This document shows, piece after piece, positions 26,784 to 35,357 of a DNA stretch of 64,000 nucleotides. A program made the position numbers and the translations under genes. The notes below the pieces were generated by a model, which saw only the letters and a list, made by a program, of their open reading frames with translations, did no database searches and had not been told where the DNA came from. The stretch comes from CAUZIZ01 sp965222655 (GTDB taxonomy: Bacteria > Acidobacteriota > UBA6911 > RPQK01 > JAJDTT01), in the NCBI GenBank assembly GCA_965222655.1, contig CBDCUP010000018.1, forward strand, positions 558,001-622,000. The letters run 5' to 3'. Position 1 is the first letter of the stretch, and every line of letters begins with the position of its first letter.

Positions 26784-27833
26784 TCAGAGGCGGTAGAAGA
26801 AGCGAGCGTTCTCGGCTCGAATCTTGGACAGCAGTGGCTCCGGCAATTCCGAGGGCAATGCGTCTTCGCGGTCGTCGAAGTGCCAGTGAGGATAGTCGGT
26901 CGAGAACATCAGCAGATCCTCAGACTCCAGCTGTTCGATGATCTGCAGCAGTTGCTCTTTGGCCGGAGGAGCGTCCAAGGGCTGCAAAGTGAGCCTGAAA
27001 TGCTCCCGAATGTATTCTGAAGGGGGACGCTTGATCCAGGGCGTATCTCGTCTCAGCCCCTTCCATTCCTTGTCTAGGCGCCACATCAGAGATGGCATCC
27101 AGGTGAATCCTCCCTCGATCAGCGCCACCCGAAGTTGGGGAAATCGATCGAATGCACCCTCGGCAATCAGACTGAGCACTTGGGACTGGAATACCTGCGC
27201 CATTCCAGCGTATTCCTCCAGGTAGGTCGAAGGCCAGCCGCAGGGAGTTGGAGGGTTCCCGGAGGCGCCGCCGAAGTGGATACCCACAACCAGATCGTGG
27301 CGAGTCGCCGCGGCATAGATCGGATCATGGCAGTGATTGCCGTAGGGAACGTGGGATCTGACGGGAAGCAGGACCTGGACGAATCCTGGATGTCCACCCA
27401 GGCGATCGATCTCACGAGCGGCCAGCTCCGGGTTTTGACTCGGTACCAACAGGGAGGCACGCAGCCGGGGTTCACGGTCCAGCCAATGATCTCTCTGCCA
27501 GTTGTTCAGTGCAGAAGCCAATGCCGCCGCCAGATGTGGATCGTGGACGCTCTGCACCCAGTAGGAGCCGGTCAGGATTCCGTATTCCAGGTCCCAGGCA
27601 TCGAGGGTCCGCTGCCGTAGCAACTCCAGGTCGGAGCCAGCTGGATCGCCTGGATCCGGTTCGTGCTCAGGTCGGAAGGAGGTCGGAGCCCCAGGGGGAT
27701 AATCGTTGCAGTCGGGTCCTACGAAGGCGGACTCGTTGAGGTAGGCACGCCAATGGTCTTCCAGATAGGGCTCCAAGGCTTGCAGCCCTGGGAACTGGTT
27801 GTGAATGTCGCAGTCGATCAGAGGTTCGGCCAT
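26784..27833 (-). CDS. Amidohydrolase-2 family metal-dependent hydrolase B
   Basis: 349 residues, a clear paralogue of hydrolase A: LIDCDIHNQFPG, VVGIHFGGASG, EGGFTWMPSLMWRLDKEW and MFSTDYPHWHFDDRED occur at matching positions. The duplication is tandem and divergent enough to suggest separate substrates or a heteromer. It is the first gene of the pair; a REP-like hairpin lies upstream at 28046-28102. Confidence 0.82.
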   Translation of the reverse strand: MAEPLIDCDIHNQFPGLQALEPYLEDHWRAYLNESAFVGPDCNDYPPGAPTSFRPEHEPDPGDPAGSDLELLRQRTLDAWDLEYGILTGSYWVQSVHDPHLAAALASALNNWQRDHWLDREPRLRASLLVPSQNPELAAREIDRLGGHPGFVQVLLPVRSHVPYGNHCHDPIYAAATRHDLVVGIHFGGASGNPPTPCGWPSTYLEEYAGMAQVFQSQVLSLIAEGAFDRFPQLRVALIEGGFTWMPSLMWRLDKEWKGLRRDTPWIKRPPSEYIREHFRLTLQPLDAPPAKEQLLQIIEQLESEDLLMFSTDYPHWHFDDREDALPSELPEPLLSKIRAENARFFYRL

Positions 27834-28045
27834 CCGTCTCTATAGATAACAGATAATAGGTAGTCGTAGACCTACGAAAACGTACCACGTAAGCAGGCGT
27901 TGTACAAACTGCGATCGGTTCCTGATGTCTCGGGGCTAAAGGAGCCCCGCTGAAATAGCCGATCGACGCGAACCTCAAAATCTAACCTGAAACTTCATTG
28001 GCAGAGGGAAGGTGTAGGAGACAGCATCTGACAGAGCAGTGACCT

Positions 28046-28102
28046 GTAGCACGGGCACTCTTGCCCGTGGAGGACACCAACGGGCAGGAGTGCCCGTGCT
28101 AC
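28046..28102. repeat. REP-like palindrome, copy 2
   Basis: Arms 28046-28068 and 28080-28102 pair with one mismatch around the core CACTCTTGCCCGT. This is the same design and core as 2180-2236. Here it lies between divergent genes, so it cannot simply be their terminator, which supports a mobile repeat. Confidence 0.75.
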
Positions 28103-28240
28103 AAGCGTCACTCAGCTCTCGATGTTCGTAGCTATAGCTAGAGATGACGGAGGTTTCTTTCTCGAATGGGGCCAGTGCTTCCTGGGAGCCGGACTAACCT
28201 GTCTGGTCAGCATCAGCTGATGGTGATATCTTCAGGGGAC

Positions 28241-31132
28241 GTGAACAAACCGTCTCTGAAGCCACTAGCGTCTGCTGCATTGTTGCTCATCCTGGGCGGT
28301 CCGAGCTGTCAGGAGCTCCCGCCTGACCAGGCACAGAGACCTACCGCTCCCATTTCGCTTTCGCAGGCCTCATTCCGAATCACGTTTGGGCTGAGCGACA
28401 AGCAACAAAACTCCTGGGACGGCGGGATACAGCCTTCAGACGGCCAGGAGCTGGTCGTGGAGCCCGACCGTTTTCGCGTGCATTTATACAAGGGACTGGG
28501 CGACCAGCGGGACCCGAACCCGGAGTTTCCCAACGACTACGTCAGACCACCTCACAATTGGGTGTGCAGCACTCGCAACGCCTGGATGCGTTCCGATGAG
28601 AGTCCACCCCAACTCGAGTACCCCAGCATTCTCCTCCACGTACGGCAATCCCCAGCTGGCTCTGCCGTCAAGGTGAGCACGACCAAGGGAGACTTCAGTT
28701 TCGATCCGTCGAAGACCATCACCTTCGTTCCCCGCTTCTTCCTCGACCAGGGTGTTCGAGTCGAACGAATACCCAGCGCCGCACCCGCGGACTCCCAACA
28801 GCTTGCCCAACAGGACTTTCCTTCCATTCTGGCGGCTACGTCGGGAGATCTGTGGGTTGCCTGGCAGGAATACCGGGACCATTCAGACACCGTCTGTGTC
28901 CGTCGCAGGACGGACGAGGAGTGGAAAGACAGCTTCGTACTGACGGAAAAGGCAGATGTCTTTGGCACCGCTCTGGGCCAGGACAGCAAGGGCAAAACCT
29001 GGGCGATCTGGGCTATGCAGAGCGCCGGCAACTGGGACCTCTATGGTCGTGCCCACTCCCAGAGTGGTTGGTCGAAGGTTGAACAGATCACGAACCATCC
29101 AGGACCCGACACCTTCCACCGGATCACAACTGACGCTAGCGGGCGTATGTGGCTGGTCTGGCAAAGGAGCATGGAGCGTAGGAGTCAGATCTTCGCGAAG
29201 AACCTGTTCCGAGGCACGTGGTCGGACGAGATTCAGATCAGTGAAGGCTCCTCGAGCGAGGGGAACAACTGGAATCCGTCGCTGGCTGCAGGGACATCAC
29301 GCCAGGTTGCGGTCGTCTGGGACGGGTACGCAGCCGGCAACTACGACGTCTACCTGCGGCGATTCATCGACGGCCGCTGGGGAGCAGTGCAGGTCGTGGC
29401 GGGGACTCCGCGCTACGAGGCCAACCCCTCGGTCGCAGTGGATGGCCGCGATCGGACCTGGGTCGCCTGGCAGGAGTCTGGTGTCGACTGGGGTAAGGAC
29501 ACCGGACAACTGGTGACACAACCGGGGATTGGGCTCCACGAGCCCAGATCAATCCGGGTAGTGTGTTTCGACGGTGAAAAAATGATGGCGCCGTCTGGCG
29601 CCGTGCCCGCAGTCTTCCAGGGCAAGGACTATTGGGGGGATCCGGTTCTTCAGATCGGGCCCAGTGGATATCCCTGGCTTTTCCTGCGCCACATGGCGAT
29701 GCGAATCCCGGACAGTCTGGAGACGGGATCCGGATCGATCTACGCTCCTCACTGGGAGACCTACGCACTGCGATACGCAGGGTCGGCCTGGAGTGATTTG
29801 ATGTACCTGCCCTACAGTGCCGGGCGCAAGGACATGTTCCCGGTCGGCAGCACGGTAAAAGACCAGCAGACGTGGTTGGCCTGGCCTACCGACAACCGGG
29901 ATACAGGATCCTACACGACGCATCAGCAGGGGCAGGTCATGATCGCCCCTTTGTCGGTAGAGAAGACTTCGCAATCCCAGTCGGTAGAGCTGCAGCCCTA
30001 CCAGGAGGAGCCGGTGAAACCGTTTGAGCCGGTCCATCCAAATGAAGTCGAGGAACTTCAACGGATCCGTTCCTATCGGATCGAAGGCGGAGAGCGCGGT
30101 TATTCGATTTTTCGGGGCGACGTGCATCGCCACACCGATCTCTCCTGGGACGGGGGCAGGGACGGTTCCGTACTCGACGCTTACCGCTATGCTCGGGACG
30201 CCGCGGGGCTTGACTTTCTAGGAGTCACGGACCACAACCAGGACGTTGAGGAGTCCTACCTGTGGTGGCTCAGCCAAAAGTTCGCAGATCTGTTCCAGCT
30301 ACAGAACTTCGTGGCCTTCTATTCCTACGAGCGCTCCCTGGAGTTCCCCAACGGTCACCGTAACGTCCTCTTTACTCGCAGGGGAACACCGATCCTACCG
30401 ATCATGGACTCCGAAAGAAACGGCTGGGACGGGTCGGGCAGACTCTTTCACTACCTGAAGCGCTACGATGGGACCTCGATCCCCCACACCAGCGGCACCG
30501 GCGCCGGGACCGATTGGCGTGACAATGACCCCGACGTAGAACATCTGGTCGAGATCTATCAGGGGATGAGGGATACCTACGAGTACCCGGGGTCCCTTCG
30601 GCCCAAGACCCTCGCGCCCAGCCCCACGTTGGACAAAGATAACAGTCCCCCGCGTCGTTTCGGGACCGTCTGGCATGCCCTGTCCAAGGGCTACAGACTT
30701 GGATTCATCGCCTCTTCCGACCATATATCCACGCACATCAGCTATGCCTGCCTGATTGCCGAAGAGCTAACTCTGGACAGCCTGATGGAAGCCATTCGGT
30801 CAAGGCGTGCGTATGCGGCGACGGACAACTTGATCCTGGATATCCGATTCACCGGCTCCGACGGCGAGCACCTGATGGGGGAGGATTTTTCCAGTACGAT
30901 CCCGGTGACGATCAAGGCGAAGATCCTGGGAACCGACACGATCCAGAGGGTCGACATCATCAAGAACAACAAGATCGTCTACACCACCAGCTCCGAACAG
31001 GCTGAGCTGGAATTCCAATACGCCGATCAGGACCAGGCCCCAGGCGAGAGCTACTACTACCTCCGAGTGGCCCAGAAGGACGGAGAAATGGCCTGGGGCT
31101 CCCCGGTCTGGGTCAACTACGAAGCTAGCTAG
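28241..31132 (+). CDS. Secreted lipoprotein-like beta-propeller fused to PHP metallohydrolase (CehA/McbA-like)
   Basis: 963 residues from the GTG at 28241, chosen because AGGGGAC precedes it and a signal sequence starts there (LASAALLLILGGPSC, lipobox-like). Residues about 190-560 hold repeats of a WVAWQE or WLVWQR type (LWVAWQEYRDHSD, MWLVWQRSMERRSQ, TWVAWQESGVDWG), a propeller of unknown ligand. The PHP domain follows: RGDVHRHTDLSWDG, FLGVTDHNQD and FIASSDHISTHISY supply the metal ligands. The last stop codon is completed by the first base of an ISNCY-like element, so a short C-terminal tail may have been lost. Confidence 0.8.
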   Translation: MNKPSLKPLASAALLLILGGPSCQELPPDQAQRPTAPISLSQASFRITFGLSDKQQNSWDGGIQPSDGQELVVEPDRFRVHLYKGLGDQRDPNPEFPNDYVRPPHNWVCSTRNAWMRSDESPPQLEYPSILLHVRQSPAGSAVKVSTTKGDFSFDPSKTITFVPRFFLDQGVRVERIPSAAPADSQQLAQQDFPSILAATSGDLWVAWQEYRDHSDTVCVRRRTDEEWKDSFVLTEKADVFGTALGQDSKGKTWAIWAMQSAGNWDLYGRAHSQSGWSKVEQITNHPGPDTFHRITTDASGRMWLVWQRSMERRSQIFAKNLFRGTWSDEIQISEGSSSEGNNWNPSLAAGTSRQVAVVWDGYAAGNYDVYLRRFIDGRWGAVQVVAGTPRYEANPSVAVDGRDRTWVAWQESGVDWGKDTGQLVTQPGIGLHEPRSIRVVCFDGEKMMAPSGAVPAVFQGKDYWGDPVLQIGPSGYPWLFLRHMAMRIPDSLETGSGSIYAPHWETYALRYAGSAWSDLMYLPYSAGRKDMFPVGSTVKDQQTWLAWPTDNRDTGSYTTHQQGQVMIAPLSVEKTSQSQSVELQPYQEEPVKPFEPVHPNEVEELQRIRSYRIEGGERGYSIFRGDVHRHTDLSWDGGRDGSVLDAYRYARDAAGLDFLGVTDHNQDVEESYLWWLSQKFADLFQLQNFVAFYSYERSLEFPNGHRNVLFTRRGTPILPIMDSERNGWDGSGRLFHYLKRYDGTSIPHTSGTGAGTDWRDNDPDVEHLVEIYQGMRDTYEYPGSLRPKTLAPSPTLDKDNSPPRRFGTVWHALSKGYRLGFIASSDHISTHISYACLIAEELTLDSLMEAIRSRRAYAATDNLILDIRFTGSDGEHLMGEDFSSTIPVTIKAKILGTDTIQRVDIIKNNKIVYTTSSEQAELEFQYADQDQAPGESYYYLRVAQKDGEMAWGSPVWVNYEAS

Positions 31133-32810
31133 TGCCCGTCCGGAAATCCGTAAGTAATTGATAAGGAAGGGGAAAGAGGGCTTTTTCAAGCTCCGAAATT
31201 GTCAGGGTCGTTTGCTAGACTATCTGGTGTAAACAATTAGACTGAAACGACTTAGGACGATTTCAGGAGTTCGAAGATGCGTCAAAAGCGTGAAAAACAA
31301 CGCCCCCTTTCCCCACCATGGCCCGATCACCAACTGGCCCATGAATTGAAGGTGATCTCGCGCATCCTGGACGACAATCCCCAGACGCTGGAGCTGATAG
31401 TACAAGATCTCTCTGACAGGGTCGATTCCAGTGTCGGCGCCCCCGGTTTGACGGCCGAGCAGGTGCTGCGTTGTGCCGTCATCAAACAGCTGCATCAGTT
31501 CAGCTATCGCAAGCTGGAGTTTCATCTGGTGGATTCGCAAAGCTGTCAGAGGTTCTGTCGCTTGCCCTATGGGGCGTCGATCAGCAAAGCCACCCTGGCG
31601 GAGAACCTGGGGAAGATTGAGCCGGGGACATGGAAGGCGATCAACGACCACTTGGTGCGCTGGGCGCAGGCTCGGGGTCTGGAAAAAGGCCAACGGATTC
31701 GGGTCGATGCCACGGCGGTCCAGACCAACGTCCACTATCCGCTCGACAGTGAGCTGTTGGACGACGGCATTCGAGTCGTCACCCGGTGGCTGGGGCGGCT
31801 GCGGGACTGGGAAGGGATCGGCTTCGTCGATCACACGCGACGGGCCAAGCGGCGCGTCCTGAACATCCGCAACCGCCGCGGCAAGAAGCGCCTGGAGAGT
31901 TACCGCGATCTGATCAAGGTGGCGTCCAAGACGGCCCACTATGCCGAGCAGGCGCTGGCCGCGTCGGCGCAGTGGAGCGATCCCCTCAGTCTGGCCGGGG
32001 CGGCGCAACTGGCCCACTATCTGGAGCTGTTGCACCAAGTCATCGAGCAGACTCAACGACGGGTCCTTTCGGGCGAGGCCGTCGCGGCCCAGGAGAAGAT
32101 CTGTTCCCTCTTCGAAGAGCACACCGATATTATCAAGAAGAGCCCTCGGGAAACGGTTTTCGGCCACAAAGTGTTTGTCAGCACGGGGGCCTCGTCGCTG
32201 ATCCTGGATTGTGTGGTGGAACGCGGGAATCCAGCCGATAGCAACTATGTGCAACCCTTCTTAGAGCGTCATCGACAGCTGTACGGGAAGGTCCCGCGCC
32301 AGAGCGCCTGGGATGGCGGTTTTGCCTCGGCGGCCAACCTGAGCTGGGCCAAAGAGCAGGGGGTACAGGACGTGGCCTTTTCCAAAAAGTGTGGGTTGAC
32401 GGTCGAGAGCATGGTGCGTTCCAGTTGGGTCTACAAACAGCTCAAACGCTTCCGGGCCGGGATCGAGGGGTGCATTGGGACCCTCAAGCACACCTTTGGT
32501 CTCCACCGCTGTACCTGGAAAGGCTGGCCTCACTTTCAAAGCTACGTCCATGCCAGCGTCCTGACCTATAACCTGGTCGTCCTGGCCCGACTCCTGTTGT
32601 AGTCTTTTGTGGCTGACCGTACTGCCTTGTGGCTCCGACTCAGGGAGAGGTCTGCGCCGAACCGGTGTTTTTTGGCCCGTGCGCCCTCGCTCGCTCGTCC
32701 TCGCTCTGGATCGAGCTGGGTCGAGTCGGTCTGTCAGCAGTCTCAGGTATAAAAAGTGGTTCCGATTCAACAGATTACAGTTCTGGGAACCCCGGTTTCC
32801 GGACGGGCAC
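31132..32810 (+). mobile_element. ISNCY (ISDol1-like) insertion sequence, copy A
   Basis: 1679 bp between 15-bp inverted ends GTGCCCGTCCGGAAA (31132-31146, 32796-32810), with one full-length transposase. A near-identical copy of identical length lies inverted at 48494-50172. Flanking hexamers are TAGCTA and TAGATA, five of six alike, so a target duplication is only possible. Confidence 0.88.
31277..32602 (+). CDS. ISNCY-family DDE transposase, copy A
   Basis: 441 residues. The N-terminal domain includes LTAEQVLRCAVIKQ. The catalytic core shows RVDATAVQTNVHYPLDSELL with the first aspartate, SAWDGGFASAANL with the second, and GIEGCIGTLKHTFGLHRC with the glutamate. It differs from copy B only by H22N and V27L among the residues compared, so both may be functional and one copy is recent. 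Confidence 0.92.
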   Translation: MRQKREKQRPLSPPWPDHQLAHELKVISRILDDNPQTLELIVQDLSDRVDSSVGAPGLTAEQVLRCAVIKQLHQFSYRKLEFHLVDSQSCQRFCRLPYGASISKATLAENLGKIEPGTWKAINDHLVRWAQARGLEKGQRIRVDATAVQTNVHYPLDSELLDDGIRVVTRWLGRLRDWEGIGFVDHTRRAKRRVLNIRNRRGKKRLESYRDLIKVASKTAHYAEQALAASAQWSDPLSLAGAAQLAHYLELLHQVIEQTQRRVLSGEAVAAQEKICSLFEEHTDIIKKSPRETVFGHKVFVSTGASSLILDCVVERGNPADSNYVQPFLERHRQLYGKVPRQSAWDGGFASAANLSWAKEQGVQDVAFSKKCGLTVESMVRSSWVYKQLKRFRAGIEGCIGTLKHTFGLHRCTWKGWPHFQSYVHASVLTYNLVVLARLLL

Positions 32811-32851
32811 TAGATAGCTCTACCCACAGAAACTTCCGGCGTAGCTTTGGC

Positions 32852-32908
32852 CTCCAGGCCGAAGTGCCTTTCTTTCGAGCCTTTGGCTCGAAGTACGGCG
32901 GCCTGGAG
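32852..32908. repeat. Nested hairpin in the gap beside IS copy A
   Basis: An inner perfect stem TTCGAGCC-TTT-GGCTCGAA (32874-32892) sits inside an outer CTCCAGGCC/GGCCTGGAG stem (32852-32860, 32900-32908). It could be a REP-type element or a structured leader of the gene at 32988. Confidence 0.5.
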
Positions 32909-32987
32909 CCCACCCCCACGCCCCCACCCCAGTTTCCGGAGAAATGACAGGGGACCCTCCTAACATTCCCTAGGAGAATCCAGATCA

Positions 32988-33689
32988 ATGGCAGTAAAGG
33001 GAGCGAAACCAAAGAGAAGAAGGAGAAGAAGCAAGAAAAAGTATCAACTGAGCAACCCAGTGCTAATCATCCTCTACCCCCTGAGTTTGCTAATCCTTGT
33101 GATACTCCCCTTCTTCTTGCTCATCCGGACTTCGGTCTTCCTCTATGGTGCAGCGAGGCTCAACACCTGGTTGGCACTCGGGTTCGGAATGGCCCTGACC
33201 TCGGTATGTCTACTCTTCTACGTGCAATACGCCTACAAGAAACTCTTCCGCAAACGCCGGATCAAGAAGCAGGTAAAGAAATACAACCTGCGGTTGGCCG
33301 CAGCGGTGGTCATCATCTACTGCGCCAGCGCACTGATCTACATCTCGACCGTCAACGTCAAGGCGCAGCGTATCCGCAATGAATACACCGCCCTGCACCC
33401 GCTGTTGAGAATCGCGGTGAGCTCGGTTGTGCTAGCGGACACGGACCTGGTGATCACGGATATGGCGCGAACCCATGGGGATTACGACCAGATGGGTCTC
33501 CAGACAATGCGCCGCTCCCTGCACTATCGTCAGACAGACGGCTACGTCCACGCGGTAGATCTGAGGACCATGGGCCAGGCCGAGTGGAGAAATCACTTCA
33601 TGATCTGGTACTTCCAGTTGATGGGCTTCCGCACGCTAAGGCATGTCGGGACAGCCGACCACCTGCATGTCTCACTACCGCTTCCGTGA
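32988..33689 (+). CDS. Membrane protein with peptidase M15/VanY-like C-terminal motif
   Basis: 233 residues. A very basic N-terminus (KPKRRRRRSKKK) precedes two membrane segments near residues 23-45 and 62-80, a basic loop and a third segment (AAAVVIIYCASALIYIS). The C-terminal domain holds DGYVHAVDLRT and DHLHVSLP. H-x-x-D with a late H-x-H is the zinc-site pattern of M15-type peptidoglycan peptidases. The match is by motif only. An AGGAGA lies 9 bases before the ATG. It may act at the cell wall from the membrane. Confidence 0.55.
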   Translation: MAVKGAKPKRRRRRSKKKYQLSNPVLIILYPLSLLILVILPFFLLIRTSVFLYGAARLNTWLALGFGMALTSVCLLFYVQYAYKKLFRKRRIKKQVKKYNLRLAAAVVIIYCASALIYISTVNVKAQRIRNEYTALHPLLRIAVSSVVLADTDLVITDMARTHGDYDQMGLQTMRRSLHYRQTDGYVHAVDLRTMGQAEWRNHFMIWYFQLMGFRTLRHVGTADHLHVSLPLP

Positions 33690-33927
33690 ACGTCCTCTTG
33701 TAGGTCTTCAAGCGCAGCAACGCTCTTTCTACCTAACCGAGGGGACACGGCCTCGGCCCAAGGCTGTCCGTACAACCGCTCTCCCAGCCGGGTTCCTTCC
33801 CTGCCTGCGTGCTCCACGCCGCCGTCAGCAAACTGAATGACCAGATTGAAGAAAACGCTTGTCTAATAAGTTGGGGCTAATGGGACCACGCGTCCTGGCC
33901 GATAGGAATCGATGGAGGGTTCGAAAG

Positions 33928-34044
33928 ATGAAAGGATTCGAAGAAGTAGCCGTCAATTGCTTCTATGTCACGATGGGAGCGTCAGTCGTTTACACCGCAA
34001 TAGCCTTTGGCACTATTCTTGCGGTTGGCTTGGGGTTGTTGTAA
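33928..34044 (+). CDS. Small single-span membrane protein
   Basis: 38 codons from the ATG at 33928, with GGAGGG eight bases upstream. The product is MKGFEEVAVNC followed by one hydrophobic helix (YVTMGASVVYTAIAFGTILA). No homologue recognised. It lies downstream of the M15-like gene, but the gap argues for its own transcript. Confidence 0.45.
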   Translation: MKGFEEVAVNCFYVTMGASVVYTAIAFGTILAVGLGLL

Positions 34045-34699
34045 GAAACGATTCCCTGCCGATCCCACCTGGCATATCAATGGCAGTGGCGCTGGGTTGA
34101 AGCTGTCGGACTCGGTTCGGATGAGCTCTGGTGGTTTTGGGGCTGCTACAAACACACGGCTTTCACCTGCCGCCTGGATTGGACCGCACTGCGGCTGAAA
34201 CCATTTTCTCAGTTGTTAGCGGTCACTCGCCGTGGCGTCAATTCCGTCCTGTCACCCAGACCACGGCACAAGTAGCCTGCCTTTTCTGACTTTATCTCAT
34301 TTTCCGGATTCCCCGACGCCCAGACAGGGGTAGACACACCCACAACCGTCGTTGGGTTGGACCCGAAGGAAATCCATTCCGTTCGAAGGACTGCTCCGGA
34401 CCCCACCGAGGCGCGCAAACACTCTCGCCCCCTCTTAACAGTCTCGGAATTTCAATCAAGTGAGCTGTTCTCTGAGACCGCCCTTTCGTCACAGCCGGGG
34501 TGTCCCGAAACAGCCTTTTACGGCCTTGGCCGTCGGCACGAAGTGCCTACTTAAACAACGACCCCAAAGCGACCTGTCTTGTCTAGCTGAAAGCGTGATT
34601 GCAAACGTCAGCGCGACACGAACCCAGTACTTCCCAACCCCTTTGGTGCTTGCTATTTAGCAGGATATCTGCTAGAAATCCAAGTACGTCACAGGTTTC
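34045..34699. other. Gene-free stretch
   Basis: No coding frame recognised on either strand. A short dyad GGCACGAAGTGCC near 34535-34547 is the only structure noted. Confidence 0.35.
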
Positions 34700-35278
34700 G
34701 TGAAGGCTGGGCGACGATACTTGAGGGAGGATCTAAGGCGTACTGGCGCTATTGATCGATTCAGCGTGGCAACAGCGTTTCGTATCTTTCTTATCGGTTT
34801 CACGGTTCTGGTAGCTCCAGTACATGGGGCTGGTCAAAATGATGAAGATGGCTGTTTAGAGTATGTCGGGGGCTCGGTGTCGTGCGAGAAAAGACTAGCG
34901 AGCGGCCGCGAGAAGCTCGAGAGTCCGGCTGGAATCCAACACAGAGAGAAGGTCCAGGCGAACTCATGGGATAGGAAACCGATTGGAGCGACAGTAGACG
35001 AGTTGATTCTGGAGATCAGCGAGTTGCAGTCGCGGGCGGGTCGTGAAGCCACCAACGGAACCAAGAATACAGGTAATAAGGCAGACAGGCCCAACGAGGA
35101 TATCAGGGAGCCGCGGTCCCAAGTAGCGGGAACACTCCATCGGACGAAGGAAGCACACGAAGAGATCGACAGCCCACTCGAGCAGCCAGGGAAGTGGAAC
35201 AAGCGACGCGGAGCGTTACGCAAGGAACTCCAAGTTTGGCAAGAGTGGTGGGAAAAATCGCGTCTGAAATTAGGTTGA
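34700..35278 (+). CDS. Hypothetical exported protein
   Basis: 192 residues from GTG 34700. One hydrophobic segment (AFRIFLIGFTVLVAPVHGAG) at about residues 30-50 could be a signal peptide; an internal GTG at 34766 would place it at the terminus. The remainder is hydrophilic, charged and probably helical (VDELILEISELQSRAGRE, RRGALRKELQVWQEWW). It converges on the sigma-factor gene group. No family recognised. Confidence 0.45.
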   Translation: MKAGRRYLREDLRRTGAIDRFSVATAFRIFLIGFTVLVAPVHGAGQNDEDGCLEYVGGSVSCEKRLASGREKLESPAGIQHREKVQANSWDRKPIGATVDELILEISELQSRAGREATNGTKNTGNKADRPNEDIREPRSQVAGTLHRTKEAHEEIDSPLEQPGKWNKRRGALRKELQVWQEWWEKSRLKLG

Positions 35279-35357
35279 TTGTGACCTCTCCCAAAGCTGG
35301 CATCTGCCAGCTCGATTCTTGAAGCAACATCCCCAGATCACTTCGCCTCCCGTGGTG

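Noticed and set aside
31220..32254. A 344-codon minus frame within ISNCY copy A (and its mirror in copy B)
   Set aside because: It opposes the transposase, and the identical shadow in copy B follows from sequence identity, not selection.
31126..32816. A 6-bp target duplication for ISNCY copy A
   Set aside because: TAGCTA and TAGATA differ at one position and the copy B flanks differ at two; not strong enough to claim.
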